Part shown: piece after piece, positions 51,608 through 62,428 of the stretch
How positions within the stretch are numbered: position 1 is the stretch's first letter
Layout: each line of letters begins with the position of its first letter
From: SZAS-79 sp964599095
GTDB lineage: Bacteria > Pseudomonadota > Gammaproteobacteria > Burkholderiales > SG8-39
Reading direction: 5' to 3'
Assembly: GCA_964599095.1 (NCBI GenBank)
Contig: CAZREB010000004.1
Location: 310,001-374,000, forward strand
Length of the DNA: 64,000 nt
Notes under the pieces: model-generated
What the model was told of the DNA's origin: nothing
The model's database searches: none
Seen by the model: the letters and a program-made list of their open reading frames with translations, nothing else
Made by a program: the position numbers and the translations under genes

Positions 51608-52045
51608 TCAGGGCCGCAGGTAAGCCCAACCCTCGCGCTGCTTCTGCATGATCTCGACCACGCCTGCGCCCACGTAGCCGATGCCGCCCTGCATGTCCTC
51701 GCGTTTGAGCTTCTGGTTGCGCATCGTGTTCTCGCAAGCCACCACCCTGACCCCGTCGGTCATCGCCTGGATGACGCCGGGCGCCGCGTCGGATTCCATC
51801 TTCAGCATGCCGATGCCCGGGCCGTAGGCGACGATTTCGATGTCGACGTTCTGCTTGCCGAGGTCATGCTGCACGTTGCGGGCATTGTTCAGCGCCAGCT
51901 TCCACTTGCCGGGGTCCGCGTCGCTGACCTGGATCACCAGGCGCTGCCTGCCGGAGGCGCCCTGCGCGTCGGCCGGCATCGGTGCGGCGGCGAGCAGCGT
52001 TGCGAGGGCCAGGCCGGCGAGCGTGCCGAAGAGTGCTTTCGTCAT
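51608..52045 (-). CDS. Secreted DsrE-family protein
   Basis: 145 residues from the ATG at 52043-52045, with a signal peptide MTKALFGTLAGLALATLLAAAPMPADA. The mature part has the DsrE/DsrF fold: RLVIQVSDADPGKWKLALNN, VDIEIVAYGPGIGMLKMES, and VRVVACENTMRNQKLKREDM with the family Cys, here followed by ENT in place of a typical sulfur-relay motif. Periplasmic DsrE-like proteins of this length are common in betaproteobacteria, and their role is not established. It is unrelated in position to the DsrE-like gene at the start of the window. It stands alone, with a divergent Bug gene 56 bases upstream. Confidence 0.8.
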   Translation of the reverse strand: MTKALFGTLAGLALATLLAAAPMPADAQGASGRQRLVIQVSDADPGKWKLALNNARNVQHDLGKQNVDIEIVAYGPGIGMLKMESDAAPGVIQAMTDGVRVVACENTMRNQKLKREDMQGGIGYVGAGVVEIMQKQREGWAYLRP

Positions 52046-52101
52046 TTGGATGCCCCTTGATGTATCGTTCGCGGTCATTCTAGTACAGCAAGGGGAACCC
52101 C

Positions 52102-53064
52102 ATGTTTTCCAGGATCGCGCTCGGTCTGGCCTTCGCCATGCTTTCCCAGGCCTGCCTGGCGCAGGGGTATCCGAACAAGCCGATCCGCCTGATCGTTCCC
52201 TGGCCGCCCACCGGCACGGTCGACATCCTCGGGCGCACCCTCGGCCAGAAGATCGCCGAGAGCATCGGCCAGAACGTGGTGGTAGACAATCGCGGCGGCG
52301 CCAACGGGATGATAGGCACCGAAATGGCGGCCAAGGCCGCACCCGACGGGTACACGTTGCTGGTGGAGAACATCACCGGCCAGACGATCAACGCGGCGCT
52401 GCGCGACAAGATGGCCTATGACATCCATCGCGATCTCGCGCCCGTCAGCCTGCTGGCCTGGGTTCCGAACGGCGTAGTCTCGCTGCCCACGCTGCCGGCC
52501 AAGAACATTCAGGAACTGGTGGCGCTGGCCAGGGCGCAGCCCGGCAAGCTCACTTACGCGTCGTTCGGCATCGGCAGCAGCGCGCACCTGACCTTCGAGC
52601 TGTTCAAGGGCATGACCGGCATCGACATGCTGCATGTCCCCTACAAGGGCGGCCAGCCGGCGATCGCCGACCTGCTCGCCGGGCAGGTGTCGATCTATAT
52701 CCCGGTGCTGCCGTCTGTGGTCCAGCTGCACAAGGCCGGGCGCCTGCGGCTGCTCGCGGTCACCAGCGCAAAGCGCTCGTCCGCGGTGCCGGAGATTCCT
52801 ACAGTTGCCGAATCCGGCGTGCCCGGATTCGAAGCCAGCAACTGGTTCGCCTTCATGGCGCCGGCCGGTACGCCGCCGGAGGTCGTGACCCGCCTGAACG
52901 CCGAAGCGGCGAAGGCATTGCAGGCCGCGGACGTGCGCGAAAAGCTGGCGGGCCTGGGCTTCGAAGTGCAATCGAGCTCGCCGCAGGAATTGTCGGCGTT
53001 CCTGCGCAGGGAGTCCGACAAGTGGGCCAAGGTGGTGAAAGCGTCGGGCGCGCGCGCCGAGTGA
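52102..53064 (+). CDS. Bug/TctC-family periplasmic solute-binding protein
   Basis: 320 residues from the ATG at 52102. Signal peptide MFSRIALGLAFAMLSQACLA, then QGYPNKPIRLIVPWPPTGTVD, which keeps the family's start. VVDNRGGANGMIGTE, the AAPDGYTLLVEN segment, and the late DMLHVPYKGGQPAIADLLAG cleft block follow. Orphan: no TctA or TctB neighbour. The nearest genes are a secreted DsrE-family protein (divergent) and ettA (32 bases downstream, same strand), so it does not belong to a catabolic operon that I can see. It may feed the TctBA permease encoded at 36911-38917. Confidence 0.9.
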   Translation: MFSRIALGLAFAMLSQACLAQGYPNKPIRLIVPWPPTGTVDILGRTLGQKIAESIGQNVVVDNRGGANGMIGTEMAAKAAPDGYTLLVENITGQTINAALRDKMAYDIHRDLAPVSLLAWVPNGVVSLPTLPAKNIQELVALARAQPGKLTYASFGIGSSAHLTFELFKGMTGIDMLHVPYKGGQPAIADLLAGQVSIYIPVLPSVVQLHKAGRLRLLAVTSAKRSSAVPEIPTVAESGVPGFEASNWFAFMAPAGTPPEVVTRLNAEAAKALQAADVREKLAGLGFEVQSSSPQELSAFLRRESDKWAKVVKASGARAE

Positions 53065-53096
53065 GATAATCGCGCTTTCGATACGCAGGGCTTCCC

Positions 53097-54764
<1,668 letters not shown>

Positions 54765-54779
54765 TCAGGCAGGCTTTAC

Positions 54780-55745
54780 TCACCACGCGACCTCCGTGCC
54801 GCAGCCCTTCGCGCGGGCGCATGCGACCGCAGCTTCAATCGCCGCGAGGTCCTGCGTGCCCAGGCCGAGCGACTTGTAGAGCGTGAATTCGTCCTTCGCG
54901 CGCCGGCCGGGATGGCGGCCCGCCAGCACTTCGCCCAGTTCGGCCCGGATATGCGACGCGTCGATCAGCCCCGCCCTGATCGCGTTCAGCACGTCGCCGG
55001 ACTCCTTAAGCGCGGCCTCGCGCCGGTCGACGAACAGCGACGCGGCCGCAACCGTTTCGGCAAAGAGCTCGACATGGGTGCTGCGGCTGGAGCCGACCGC
55101 ATTCAGGTGGCAGCCTGGCCTGATCCATTCGCGCCGGATGATCGGGTCGGTGGTGGAGGTTGCAGTGCAGACGACGTCGGCCCCGCCCACCGCGGCTTCG
55201 AGGGATTTCGCGATCTCGACGCCGTTTGCGTCGCCGAACCGCGCCGCCTTTTCCGGGTTGCGACCCCAGGCGACGACTTTTGCGTCCGGGAGCACCGTCC
55301 GCATCGCCGACACGTGGGCGCGGGCCTGGATGCCGACGCCGATGATGGCCACCGACTTTGCATCCTTGTTCGCCAGCACTTTCGTGGCGAGGCCTGAAAC
55401 GGCCGCGGTGCGGATCTCCGTGAGCGTCGGCGCGTCGGCGATTGCGAGAATGCGGCCGTTGTCGCCGTCCTGCAGGATCACCGAGCCCTGCAGCGGGTCG
55501 CCGCCGGTCTTGCGGTTTGCCGGGCACACGACCATCTGCTTGAGCGCCCAGCGGCGCGTGCCCTTGGTGCGCATCGAGGGCATCAGCGTCATCCAGTTCG
55601 GACTCGATTCGTGCTGCTTCACGCGCATCCGGATCGGGTTGAAGTACGCATCGTCGGCGAGATCGACGAATGCGCGCTCCATGGCCGCGATGCACGCCGG
55701 CATGTCGAGCGCCGCGCGCAGGTCCGTCTCGTTGAGCACCATCAT
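54780..55745 (-). CDS. Ornithine cyclodeaminase / mu-crystallin family protein
   Basis: 321 residues. The N-terminal helix and the catalytic Lys region are in RRWALKQMVVCPANRKTGG, the Rossmann segment is IIGVGIQARAHVSAMRTVLP near residue 140, and the FVDRREAALKESGDVLNAI block with Asp follows. Family members cyclise ornithine to proline or reduce small imines such as those derived from amino acids, and the substrate here is not certain. It is co-directional with a Bug gene 20 bases upstream on the minus strand, so both form a small uptake-plus-enzyme unit, divergent from the hydantoinase operon. Confidence 0.85.
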   Translation of the reverse strand: MMVLNETDLRAALDMPACIAAMERAFVDLADDAYFNPIRMRVKQHESSPNWMTLMPSMRTKGTRRWALKQMVVCPANRKTGGDPLQGSVILQDGDNGRILAIADAPTLTEIRTAAVSGLATKVLANKDAKSVAIIGVGIQARAHVSAMRTVLPDAKVVAWGRNPEKAARFGDANGVEIAKSLEAAVGGADVVCTATSTTDPIIRREWIRPGCHLNAVGSSRSTHVELFAETVAAASLFVDRREAALKESGDVLNAIRAGLIDASHIRAELGEVLAGRHPGRRAKDEFTLYKSLGLGTQDLAAIEAAVACARAKGCGTEVAW

Positions 55746-55765
55746 GTCGGCGATCCGTCTGCCGG

Positions 55766-56728
55766 CTACTTGTTCTCGATGCCGGCCTGCTTGATGACTT
55801 GCGCCCAGCGCTCCATGTCTTCCTTCAGGAACGCGCCGAGTTCGGCACTGGTGGAGGGCGCGACGTCCATGCCGCCATTGCGCAGCGTGGCGACCACGTC
55901 GGGCTCGGCGAGCGCCTTGACGAAGGCGCCGTTGAGCTTCTGCACCACGCCGGCAGGCGTGCCCGCCGGCGCGAAGAAACCGTACCAGTTGGTGGCCGAA
56001 TAGCCGGCCACGCCGCCTTCGGCAATCGTAGGAATGTCCGGCGACGAGGGCGCGCGCACAGGCGTCGTCTGCCCCAGCGCGCGCAGCCTTCCGGATTTCA
56101 CGTGCTGCAGCACCGAGGCGTCCGCAATCGTCATGTCGACCTGGCCGGCCAGCAGGTCGGCGATCGCCGGCGCGGTGCCTTTGTATGGAATGTGGCGGAT
56201 GTTCACGCCGGCGCGGATGTTGAACAGCTCGCCGGCCAGGTGCAACGCGCTGCCCTGGCCACCGGAGGAAAAGGTGTACTTGCCCGGATTCGCCTTTGCC
56301 AGGGCGATCAGTTGCGGGATCGAGGTGGCCGGGAGCGACGGGTTCACGACGAGGAACATCGGCATGCGCACGCCCATCGATATCGGTGCGAGATCACGCA
56401 GGGGCTTGTACGGCAGGTTGGGATTGAGCGCCGGTGTCACCGACATGTTGCCCGGCGACCCGACTGCGATCGTGTAGCCGTCGGGCGCCGCTTTGGCCAC
56501 GGAGTCGATGCCGATGGTGCCGGCCGCGCCGACCTTGTTCTCCACGACGACCGGTTGGCCGAGGCTCGCCTGCAATTTCGGCGCGACGATGCGTGCTAAA
56601 GTGTCCAAGCCACCGCCGGGCGGGAAAGGTACGACCAGATGGATCGGCCGGACCGGATAGTCCTGGGCCCAGGCGGCCGAAGACCCGATCAATCCCACGA
56701 GCAGCGCTGCCGCAAATCGAATGCCCAT
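55766..56728 (-). CDS. Bug/TctC-family periplasmic solute-binding protein
   Basis: 320 residues. Signal peptide MGIRFAAALLVGLIGSSAAWA, then QDYPVRPIHLVVPFPPGGGLD, the NKVGAAGTIGIDSVAK segment, the PDGYTIAVGSPGNMS segment, and INIRHIPYKGTAPAIADLLA-like IRHIPYKGTAPAIADLLAG. All canonical. No TctA/TctB neighbour. It precedes the ornithine-cyclodeaminase-like gene on the same transcript and is divergent (55 bases) from the quinone oxidoreductase-hydantoinase operon, so it may bring in the substrate of one of these units, for example a hydantoin or an N-acyl amino acid. That is inference. Confidence 0.9.
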   Translation of the reverse strand: MGIRFAAALLVGLIGSSAAWAQDYPVRPIHLVVPFPPGGGLDTLARIVAPKLQASLGQPVVVENKVGAAGTIGIDSVAKAAPDGYTIAVGSPGNMSVTPALNPNLPYKPLRDLAPISMGVRMPMFLVVNPSLPATSIPQLIALAKANPGKYTFSSGGQGSALHLAGELFNIRAGVNIRHIPYKGTAPAIADLLAGQVDMTIADASVLQHVKSGRLRALGQTTPVRAPSSPDIPTIAEGGVAGYSATNWYGFFAPAGTPAGVVQKLNGAFVKALAEPDVVATLRNGGMDVAPSTSAELGAFLKEDMERWAQVIKQAGIENK

Positions 56729-56782
56729 CTTTCACCTCCTTGTAGTTTTGCCTCAATCTAACCCAGTCGCGGAGCGCGGGCA

Positions 56783-57772
56783 ATGAAGGTTGCGAACGCG
56801 GTCCAGGCGCCGGTCCCCGGCGGGCCCGAGGCCCTCAAGGTGATGCAGGTCCCGATCGGCGCGCCGGGCCCCGGCGAACTGCTGATCGAAGTGCATGGCG
56901 CCGGCATCAACCGGGCCGACTGCAAGCAGCGCGCCGGCAACTACCCGATGCCGCCGGGCGCGCCGCTGACGTTCGGGCTCGAATGCTCGGGCGTCGTTTG
57001 CGAGATCGGCGAGGGCGTGACCGGCTGGTCGGTGGGGGATCCGGTGTGCGCGCTCGTTGCCGGCGGTGCCTATGCCGACTATTGCATTGCGCCCGCCGGC
57101 CAATGCCTGCCGATTCCGAATGGTGTCGGCCTGGTCGAGGCCGCGGCGCTGCCGGAGGCGCTGTTTACCGTCTGGACGGCGCTGTTCGAGCACGGCGCGC
57201 TGCGCGCCGGAGACATTGCATTGATCCATGGCGGCGCGAGCGGCATAGGCACGATGGCGATACAGATGGCTTCTGCGCTCGGCTCGCGCGCGATCGCCAC
57301 CGCCGGCAGCGACGCGCGCTGCGACCTCTGCGTGCGGCTCGGGGCCGAAAAGGCGATCAACTACCGCACGCAGGATTTCGTCGAGGAAGTCCTCCTGCAT
57401 ACGGACGGGCGCGGCGTCGACGTGGTGCTCGACATGGTCGGCGGACCGTATGCCGGGAGAAACCTCAAGGCGATGGCGCCGTTCGCGCGCCTGAGTTACA
57501 TCGCCGGCGATGCCGGGCCGGCGGCGACCTTCAATATCCGCGAGATCATGATGAAACGCCTGGTCGTCACCGGTTCCACGCTGCGGCACCGGAGCATCGA
57601 AGACAAGACCCGGATCGCCGCTGCTTTGCGCCGCGTTGCCTGGCCTTTGCTCGAGAAAGGCCGCGTGAAGCCGGTCGTGGACCGGATCGTGCCGCTCGCA
57701 AATGCGAGCGAGGCCCACGCCGCCATGGAGGCGGGGAGCATCGCCGGCAAGATCCTGCTGCGGGCGCGCTGA
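56783..57772 (+). CDS. NAD(P)H:quinone oxidoreductase (MDR family, zinc-free QOR type)
   Basis: 329 residues. The GHTPLTFGLE-like TFGLECSGVVCEIGEGV segment and the AGGAYADYCIAP segment are typical of the medium-chain dehydrogenase N-domain, and no zinc ligands are conserved. The NADPH motif is in HGGASGIGTMAIQMA near residue 150. Members (QorA/PIG3 type) reduce quinones or alkenals with NADPH. It starts the plus-strand operon that continues with HyuA after 4 bases, so it may reduce a product of that pathway or protect against it. No signal peptide. Confidence 0.88.
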   Translation: MKVANAVQAPVPGGPEALKVMQVPIGAPGPGELLIEVHGAGINRADCKQRAGNYPMPPGAPLTFGLECSGVVCEIGEGVTGWSVGDPVCALVAGGAYADYCIAPAGQCLPIPNGVGLVEAAALPEALFTVWTALFEHGALRAGDIALIHGGASGIGTMAIQMASALGSRAIATAGSDARCDLCVRLGAEKAINYRTQDFVEEVLLHTDGRGVDVVLDMVGGPYAGRNLKAMAPFARLSYIAGDAGPAATFNIREIMMKRLVVTGSTLRHRSIEDKTRIAAALRRVAWPLLEKGRVKPVVDRIVPLANASEAHAAMEAGSIAGKILLRAR

Positions 57773-57776
57773 CCGA

Positions 57777-59858
57777 ATGCGCTCCGGAAAGGCTGTGCGC
57801 CTTGCCGTCGACATCGGCGGAACGTTTACCGACGTCGTGCTCGAGTGCGGCGGCGCGCGGACCATCAGCAAGGTGCTCACGACCGCGACCCGGCCGGAAA
57901 GCGGCTTCCTCGAGGGCGTCCACCTCGCGCTGCAGAAGGCCGGGGTCAGGGCAGGCGAGGTCGACCTGATCGTGCACGGCACGACGCTCGCGACGAATGC
58001 GCTGATCGAGCGCAAGGGGGCCAGGGTCGGGCTCCTGTGCACCCGGGGATTTCGCGACACGCTCGAGATGGCCTACGAGCACCGCTTCGAGCAGTCGGAC
58101 GTCTTCATGCGCCGGCCGACGCCGCTGGTGCCGCGCTGGCTGCGGCTCGAAGTCACCGAGCGGATGGCCTCGACCGGCGGCGTCCTGATCGAATTGCGCG
58201 AAAGCGACGTAAGCTCGGCGGCCGAGACCTTCAGGCAGGAAGGCGTCGGCGCGATCGCCGTCGGCCTGATGCACAGCTACGCCAATCCCGCGCACGAACG
58301 CCGCATCGAGGCGATGCTCGGCGAGCTGATGCCGGGCGTCCCGGTGTCGATCTCGAGCGAGGTCTGCCCGGAGATCCGCGAGTACGACCGGATCTCCACC
58401 ACCGTCGCCAACGCCTATGTGCGCCCGCTGATGCGCGGCTATCTGGAGCGGGTCAAGGAGCGCCTGGCCGCCGAGGGCTTCGGCTGCCCGCTCCTGATGA
58501 TGATGTCCAGCGGCACGGTGACCACTGTAGAGATCGCGCAGCGCTTCCCGATCCGGCTGGTCGAGTCCGGCCCGGCCGGCGGCGCGGTCCTCGCCACCCA
58601 GGTGGCCGCGTTGTGCGACCGCCCGCAGGTGCTCTCGTTCGACATGGGCGGCACCACCGCCAAGCTGTGCTTCATCGATGCCTTCACGCCGCAACTGTCG
58701 CGCTCGTTCGAGGTGGCGCGCGAGTACCGCTTCTCCAAGGGCAGCGGGATCCCGGTCAAGATCCCGGTGATCGAGATGGTGGAGATCGGGGCGGGGGGCG
58801 GCTCGATCGGCCACGTCAACTCGCTCGGCGTGATCGCGGTAGGGCCGGAAAGCGCGGGCTCCGAGCCCGGGCCTGCCTGTTACATGCGCGGCGGCCGGGC
58901 GCCGACGGTCACCGACGCAGACCTGGTAATGGGACGCATCGACCCGGACGCCTTTGCCGGCGGCAGCATCAGGCTCGACCGCGCCGCAGCCGAGCGCGCG
59001 CTGCAGGAGGGCATCGGCACCCGCATGAAACTCGACGTCGTCGAGGCCGCGGCCGGGATAAGCGAGATCGTCGACGAGAACATGGCGAACGCCACCCGGA
59101 TCCATGGCGCCGAAAGCGGCAAGGACGTCGCGACGCGGACCATGATCGCATTCGGCGGCGCGGCGCCGCTGCATGCGGCGCGGCTGGCCGAAAAGCTCGG
59201 CATCCGCGAGGTCATCATTCCGAGCGGGGCCGGCGTCGGCTCGGCCATCGGGTTCCTGCGCGCCGGCATCGCCTACGAACTGGTGCAGACCCGGTACCTG
59301 GACCTGCGGAGCTACGACCCGGCGCCGATCAACGCGATGTTCGCCGGGATGCGTGCCTATGCCGAGGCGATCGTCCGGCTCGCCGAGCCGCGCGGCGAAC
59401 TGGTCGAGCATCGCACCGCATTCATGCGCTATCGCGGGCAGGGCCATGAGATCGCGGTGAGCCTCCCGCCGGGCGAATTCAAGGCGGGCGACGACGCGAA
59501 GCTCGCCGCGCTGTTCCAGGAGAAATACAGGCAGCTGTTCGGGCGCAACATCCCGAACCTGACGCAGGAGGTGATTTCGTGGAGCCTGTCGCTCGGCCTG
59601 CCGGGCGAACTGCCCGCGCCGGTCTCCGAACCGGGCCCGGGGACCACCGCCAGGCCGGCGGCGAAACGCCGGATCCACGATTCGCGCGACGGAAAGTTCT
59701 ACGACTACGATGTCTACGAGCGTGCCGCGCTGGCGACCGGTGCCCGCCTGGCCGGCCCGGCAGTGATCTGCGAAGACGAGACGACCACGGTGGTTTCGGC
59801 GTCGTTCGATGCCGTGATGGACGCCAGCGGCTTCATCCGGCTGGCCAGGAAGGACTGA
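57777..59858 (+). CDS. Hydantoinase/oxoprolinase subunit A (HyuA family)
   Basis: 693 residues from the ATG at 57777, 4 bases after the oxidoreductase stop. The actin-like ATPase fold begins with VRLAVDIGGTFTDVVLE and continues with VHGTTLATNALIERKGARVG, SFDMGGTTAKLCFID near residue 290, and TMIAFGGAAPLHAARLAEKLG near residue 455. The enzyme uses ATP to open five-membered imide rings such as hydantoins or 5-oxoproline together with subunit B, encoded next. The end (GRNIPNLTQEVISWSLSLGLPG onward) is the domain that contacts subunit B. Specific substrate unknown. Confidence 0.92.
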   Translation: MRSGKAVRLAVDIGGTFTDVVLECGGARTISKVLTTATRPESGFLEGVHLALQKAGVRAGEVDLIVHGTTLATNALIERKGARVGLLCTRGFRDTLEMAYEHRFEQSDVFMRRPTPLVPRWLRLEVTERMASTGGVLIELRESDVSSAAETFRQEGVGAIAVGLMHSYANPAHERRIEAMLGELMPGVPVSISSEVCPEIREYDRISTTVANAYVRPLMRGYLERVKERLAAEGFGCPLLMMMSSGTVTTVEIAQRFPIRLVESGPAGGAVLATQVAALCDRPQVLSFDMGGTTAKLCFIDAFTPQLSRSFEVAREYRFSKGSGIPVKIPVIEMVEIGAGGGSIGHVNSLGVIAVGPESAGSEPGPACYMRGGRAPTVTDADLVMGRIDPDAFAGGSIRLDRAAAERALQEGIGTRMKLDVVEAAAGISEIVDENMANATRIHGAESGKDVATRTMIAFGGAAPLHAARLAEKLGIREVIIPSGAGVGSAIGFLRAGIAYELVQTRYLDLRSYDPAPINAMFAGMRAYAEAIVRLAEPRGELVEHRTAFMRYRGQGHEIAVSLPPGEFKAGDDAKLAALFQEKYRQLFGRNIPNLTQEVISWSLSLGLPGELPAPVSEPGPGTTARPAAKRRIHDSRDGKFYDYDVYERAALATGARLAGPAVICEDETTTVVSASFDAVMDASGFIRLARKD

Positions 59859-59872
59859 GGAGGGGATCGGGG

Positions 59873-61531
59873 ATGGCTTCCGACATCAGGTTCCAGGTCA
59901 TGTGGAACCGCCTGCTTGCGGTGGTCGAGGAGCAGGCGCAGACGCTCGTGCGCACCGCGTTCAGCACGCCTGCGCGCGAGGCCGGCGACATCTCGGCAGG
60001 AGTGTTCGACGCCCGCGGCCGGATGGTTGCGCAGGCGGTGACCGGGACCCCCGGCCACGTGAACACGATGGCGGCGGCGGTGCCGCACTTCCTGGCCGCG
60101 TACCCGCTCGAAACGATGCGCGAAGGCGACGTGTTCGTGACGAACGACCCGTGGAAGGGCACCGGGCACCTGTCGGATTTCACCGTCGTCACGCCCACGT
60201 TCCGCAAGGGCCGGGCGGTGGCCCTGTTCGCGTGCACCACCCACGTGGTCGACATCGGCGGCCTGGGCCAGTCGCCCGACGGGCGGCAGGTCTACCACGA
60301 AGGCCTGTGGGTGCCGATCTGCAGGATGTTCGCGCGGGGCGAGGCGAACGACACCTTCTTCGCGATCCTGCGGCAGAACGTGCGCGAACCGGTGCAGGTC
60401 GAAGGCGACATGTACGCGCTTGCCGCCTGCAACGACATGGGCGCGCGGCGGCTGGTGGAAATGATGGACGAGCATGCGCTCGACGACCTCGCGCCGCTCG
60501 CGGAGTACGTGATCGGGCGCAGCCGGGAGGCGATGATCGCGTCGCTCGCCACGTTTCCGAAGGGCTCGGCGTCCTATTCGCTGACGATGGACGGCTACGA
60601 CAAGCCGATCAGCCTGAAGGCCAGCCTGACCCTCACGGACACCGAAGTGGTCGTGGATTTCACGGGAACGTCCGAGATCTCCGAATACGGCATCAACTGC
60701 CCGAAGAACTATGCCGACGCGTACACGGCGTTCGGCGTGAAATGCATCGTCGGCCCGGCGATCCCGAACAATTTCGGGTCGCTCTCGACGATCCGCGTCG
60801 AGGCGCCCGAGGGCTGCATCGTCAACGCGAAGGCGCCCAGCCCGGTCATGGCCCGCGCGATCATCGGGCACATGCTGCCGGATGTGGCTTTCGGTTGCCT
60901 GCACCAGCTTGTGCCGGGCCGCGTGCCCGCGGAGGGGTCGTCTTCGCTCTGGTCGGTCAAGCTCGGCGCAGGCCCGGGCATTGCGGCCGGCGCGTCGCGC
61001 GGGACGCGCGCGACCGCCTTCAACGTCACCAGTTTCCACAGCGGCGGCGTCGGTGCGCGCCCGACGCTCGACGGGTTGTCCGCAACGCCGTTTCCGAGCG
61101 GCGTGCGCATGGTGCCGATCGAAATCACCGAGGCGATCTCGCCGCTGGTGGTCTGGCGCAAGGAGTACCGCCAGGATTCCGGCGGCGTCGGCCGGTTTCG
61201 CGGCGGGCTCGGGCAGGTCATGGAGATCGGCAGCCGGGAGGACGAACCCTTCGCGATCTTCGCCACTTTCGACCGCACGCAGTTCGCACCGCGCGGCTGC
61301 GAGGGCGGCGGGGACGGCGCCGTGGGCGGCCTGAGGCTCAAGTCGGGCGCGAAGCTGCGGTCCAAGGGCCGGCAGACCGTACCTGCAGGCGAGGTGCTGG
61401 TGCTCGAGATGCCCGGCGGCGGCGGCTACGGCACGCCCGCCGAGCGCGACCCCGAGGCGGTCAGGGCCGACCTGCGCGCCGGGTTCGTGAGCGAGGCCGC
61501 CGCGCGCACCGACTACGGCTTCAAGGGCTAG
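59873..61531 (+). CDS. Hydantoinase/oxoprolinase subunit B (HyuB family)
   Basis: 552 residues from the ATG at 59873, preceded by GAGGAGG at 59855-59863. The start FQVMWNRLLAVVEEQAQTLVRTAFS and the GTPGHVNTMAAAVPHFLA block are HyuB hallmarks, followed by NDPWKGTGHLSDFTVV and THVVDIGG-like CTTHVVDIGGLGQSPDG with the metal-ligand His/Asp. RQDSGGVGRFRGGLGQVMEI and the Gly-rich ending MPGGGGYGTP are complete. It works as a heteromer with HyuA. Overlap and spacing fit a single operon from the oxidoreductase to the aminoacylase. Confidence 0.92.
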   Translation: MASDIRFQVMWNRLLAVVEEQAQTLVRTAFSTPAREAGDISAGVFDARGRMVAQAVTGTPGHVNTMAAAVPHFLAAYPLETMREGDVFVTNDPWKGTGHLSDFTVVTPTFRKGRAVALFACTTHVVDIGGLGQSPDGRQVYHEGLWVPICRMFARGEANDTFFAILRQNVREPVQVEGDMYALAACNDMGARRLVEMMDEHALDDLAPLAEYVIGRSREAMIASLATFPKGSASYSLTMDGYDKPISLKASLTLTDTEVVVDFTGTSEISEYGINCPKNYADAYTAFGVKCIVGPAIPNNFGSLSTIRVEAPEGCIVNAKAPSPVMARAIIGHMLPDVAFGCLHQLVPGRVPAEGSSSLWSVKLGAGPGIAAGASRGTRATAFNVTSFHSGGVGARPTLDGLSATPFPSGVRMVPIEITEAISPLVVWRKEYRQDSGGVGRFRGGLGQVMEIGSREDEPFAIFATFDRTQFAPRGCEGGGDGAVGGLRLKSGAKLRSKGRQTVPAGEVLVLEMPGGGGYGTPAERDPEAVRADLRAGFVSEAAARTDYGFKG

Positions 61532-61540
61532 GACGCGGGA

Positions 61541-62428
61541 ATGCAGCAGGCCGTATTGATGCTCGTGCTGGCCACGATGGTCTATACGGTCTCGCTGGAC
61601 CTGCGAGTGAGGGATTTCCGCTACGTTGCCTCGCACCCGGTCGCCGTGGGAGTGGGCCTGGTCGCGCAGTTCGTGCTGCTGCCTGGGGCGACACTGCTTG
61701 CGACCCTCGTGCTCGACCTGCCGCCTGCGACCGAGGCGGCCATGATGCTGGTCGCCGCCTGCCCGGGTGGCGCGCTGTCGAACGTGATCACGCACCTGGG
61801 GCGCGGCAATCTCGCGTTGTCGCTGTCGATCTCGGCGGTATCGAACGTGCTGGCGCTGGTGCTCACGCCGCTCAACTTCACGCTGATGATAGGTGCGAAT
61901 CCGGAGACGTCCGCGTGGGCGCGCTCGATCTCGGTCGACCCGAAGGACCTCGTCGTGAGCCTGCTGTTGCTCCTCGCGGTGCCGATGACCGCGGCGATGC
62001 TGACCACGCGCAACGTGCCGGCGATCGCGTTGCGCATCCGCGGGCCGCTCGGCCGGTTTGCGGGGATTGCCCTCGCCGCATTCATCATCCTCGCGGTCGC
62101 TGCGCAATGGAAGCTTTTCCTGGTCGAGCTTACCCGTACCCTCCCGTTGGTGATCCTGCAGAACGGATTGGGGCTCGGCCTCGGCTACGGCGCATCGCTG
62201 CTCGCGAAGATTCCGGTGCCGGACCGGCGCGCGGTGATCGTCGAGAGCGGCATGCAGAATTCCGGCCTCGCCCTCGGCATCATCGCCGCGCAGTTCTCGT
62301 CGGACCTCGCGATGGTCGCGGTCGCGGGCCTGTGGGGCATCTGGCATATCGTTTCGGGCGGCTCCCTCGCGCTGCTCTGGCGGACATTGGACAGGAATTC
62401 GGACAGGAAGGAACTCGAGAATGCTTGA
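61541..62428 (+). CDS. Bile acid:sodium symporter (BASS) family transporter
   Basis: 295 residues starting 9 bases after the HyuB stop. Nine to ten hydrophobic helices. The block AACPGGALSNVITHLGRGNLALS in the first half and VIVESGMQNSGLALGI in the second are the two crossover motifs of BASS proteins, with the Glu and Gln residues that bind sodium. Members carry bile acids, pantothenate, organic acids or arsenite. Here the partner genes suggest uptake of a hydantoin or N-acyl amino acid. The stop overlaps the start of the next gene by 8 bases. Confidence 0.88.
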   Translation: MQQAVLMLVLATMVYTVSLDLRVRDFRYVASHPVAVGVGLVAQFVLLPGATLLATLVLDLPPATEAAMMLVAACPGGALSNVITHLGRGNLALSLSISAVSNVLALVLTPLNFTLMIGANPETSAWARSISVDPKDLVVSLLLLLAVPMTAAMLTTRNVPAIALRIRGPLGRFAGIALAAFIILAVAAQWKLFLVELTRTLPLVILQNGLGLGLGYGASLLAKIPVPDRRAVIVESGMQNSGLALGIIAAQFSSDLAMVAVAGLWGIWHIVSGGSLALLWRTLDRNSDRKELENA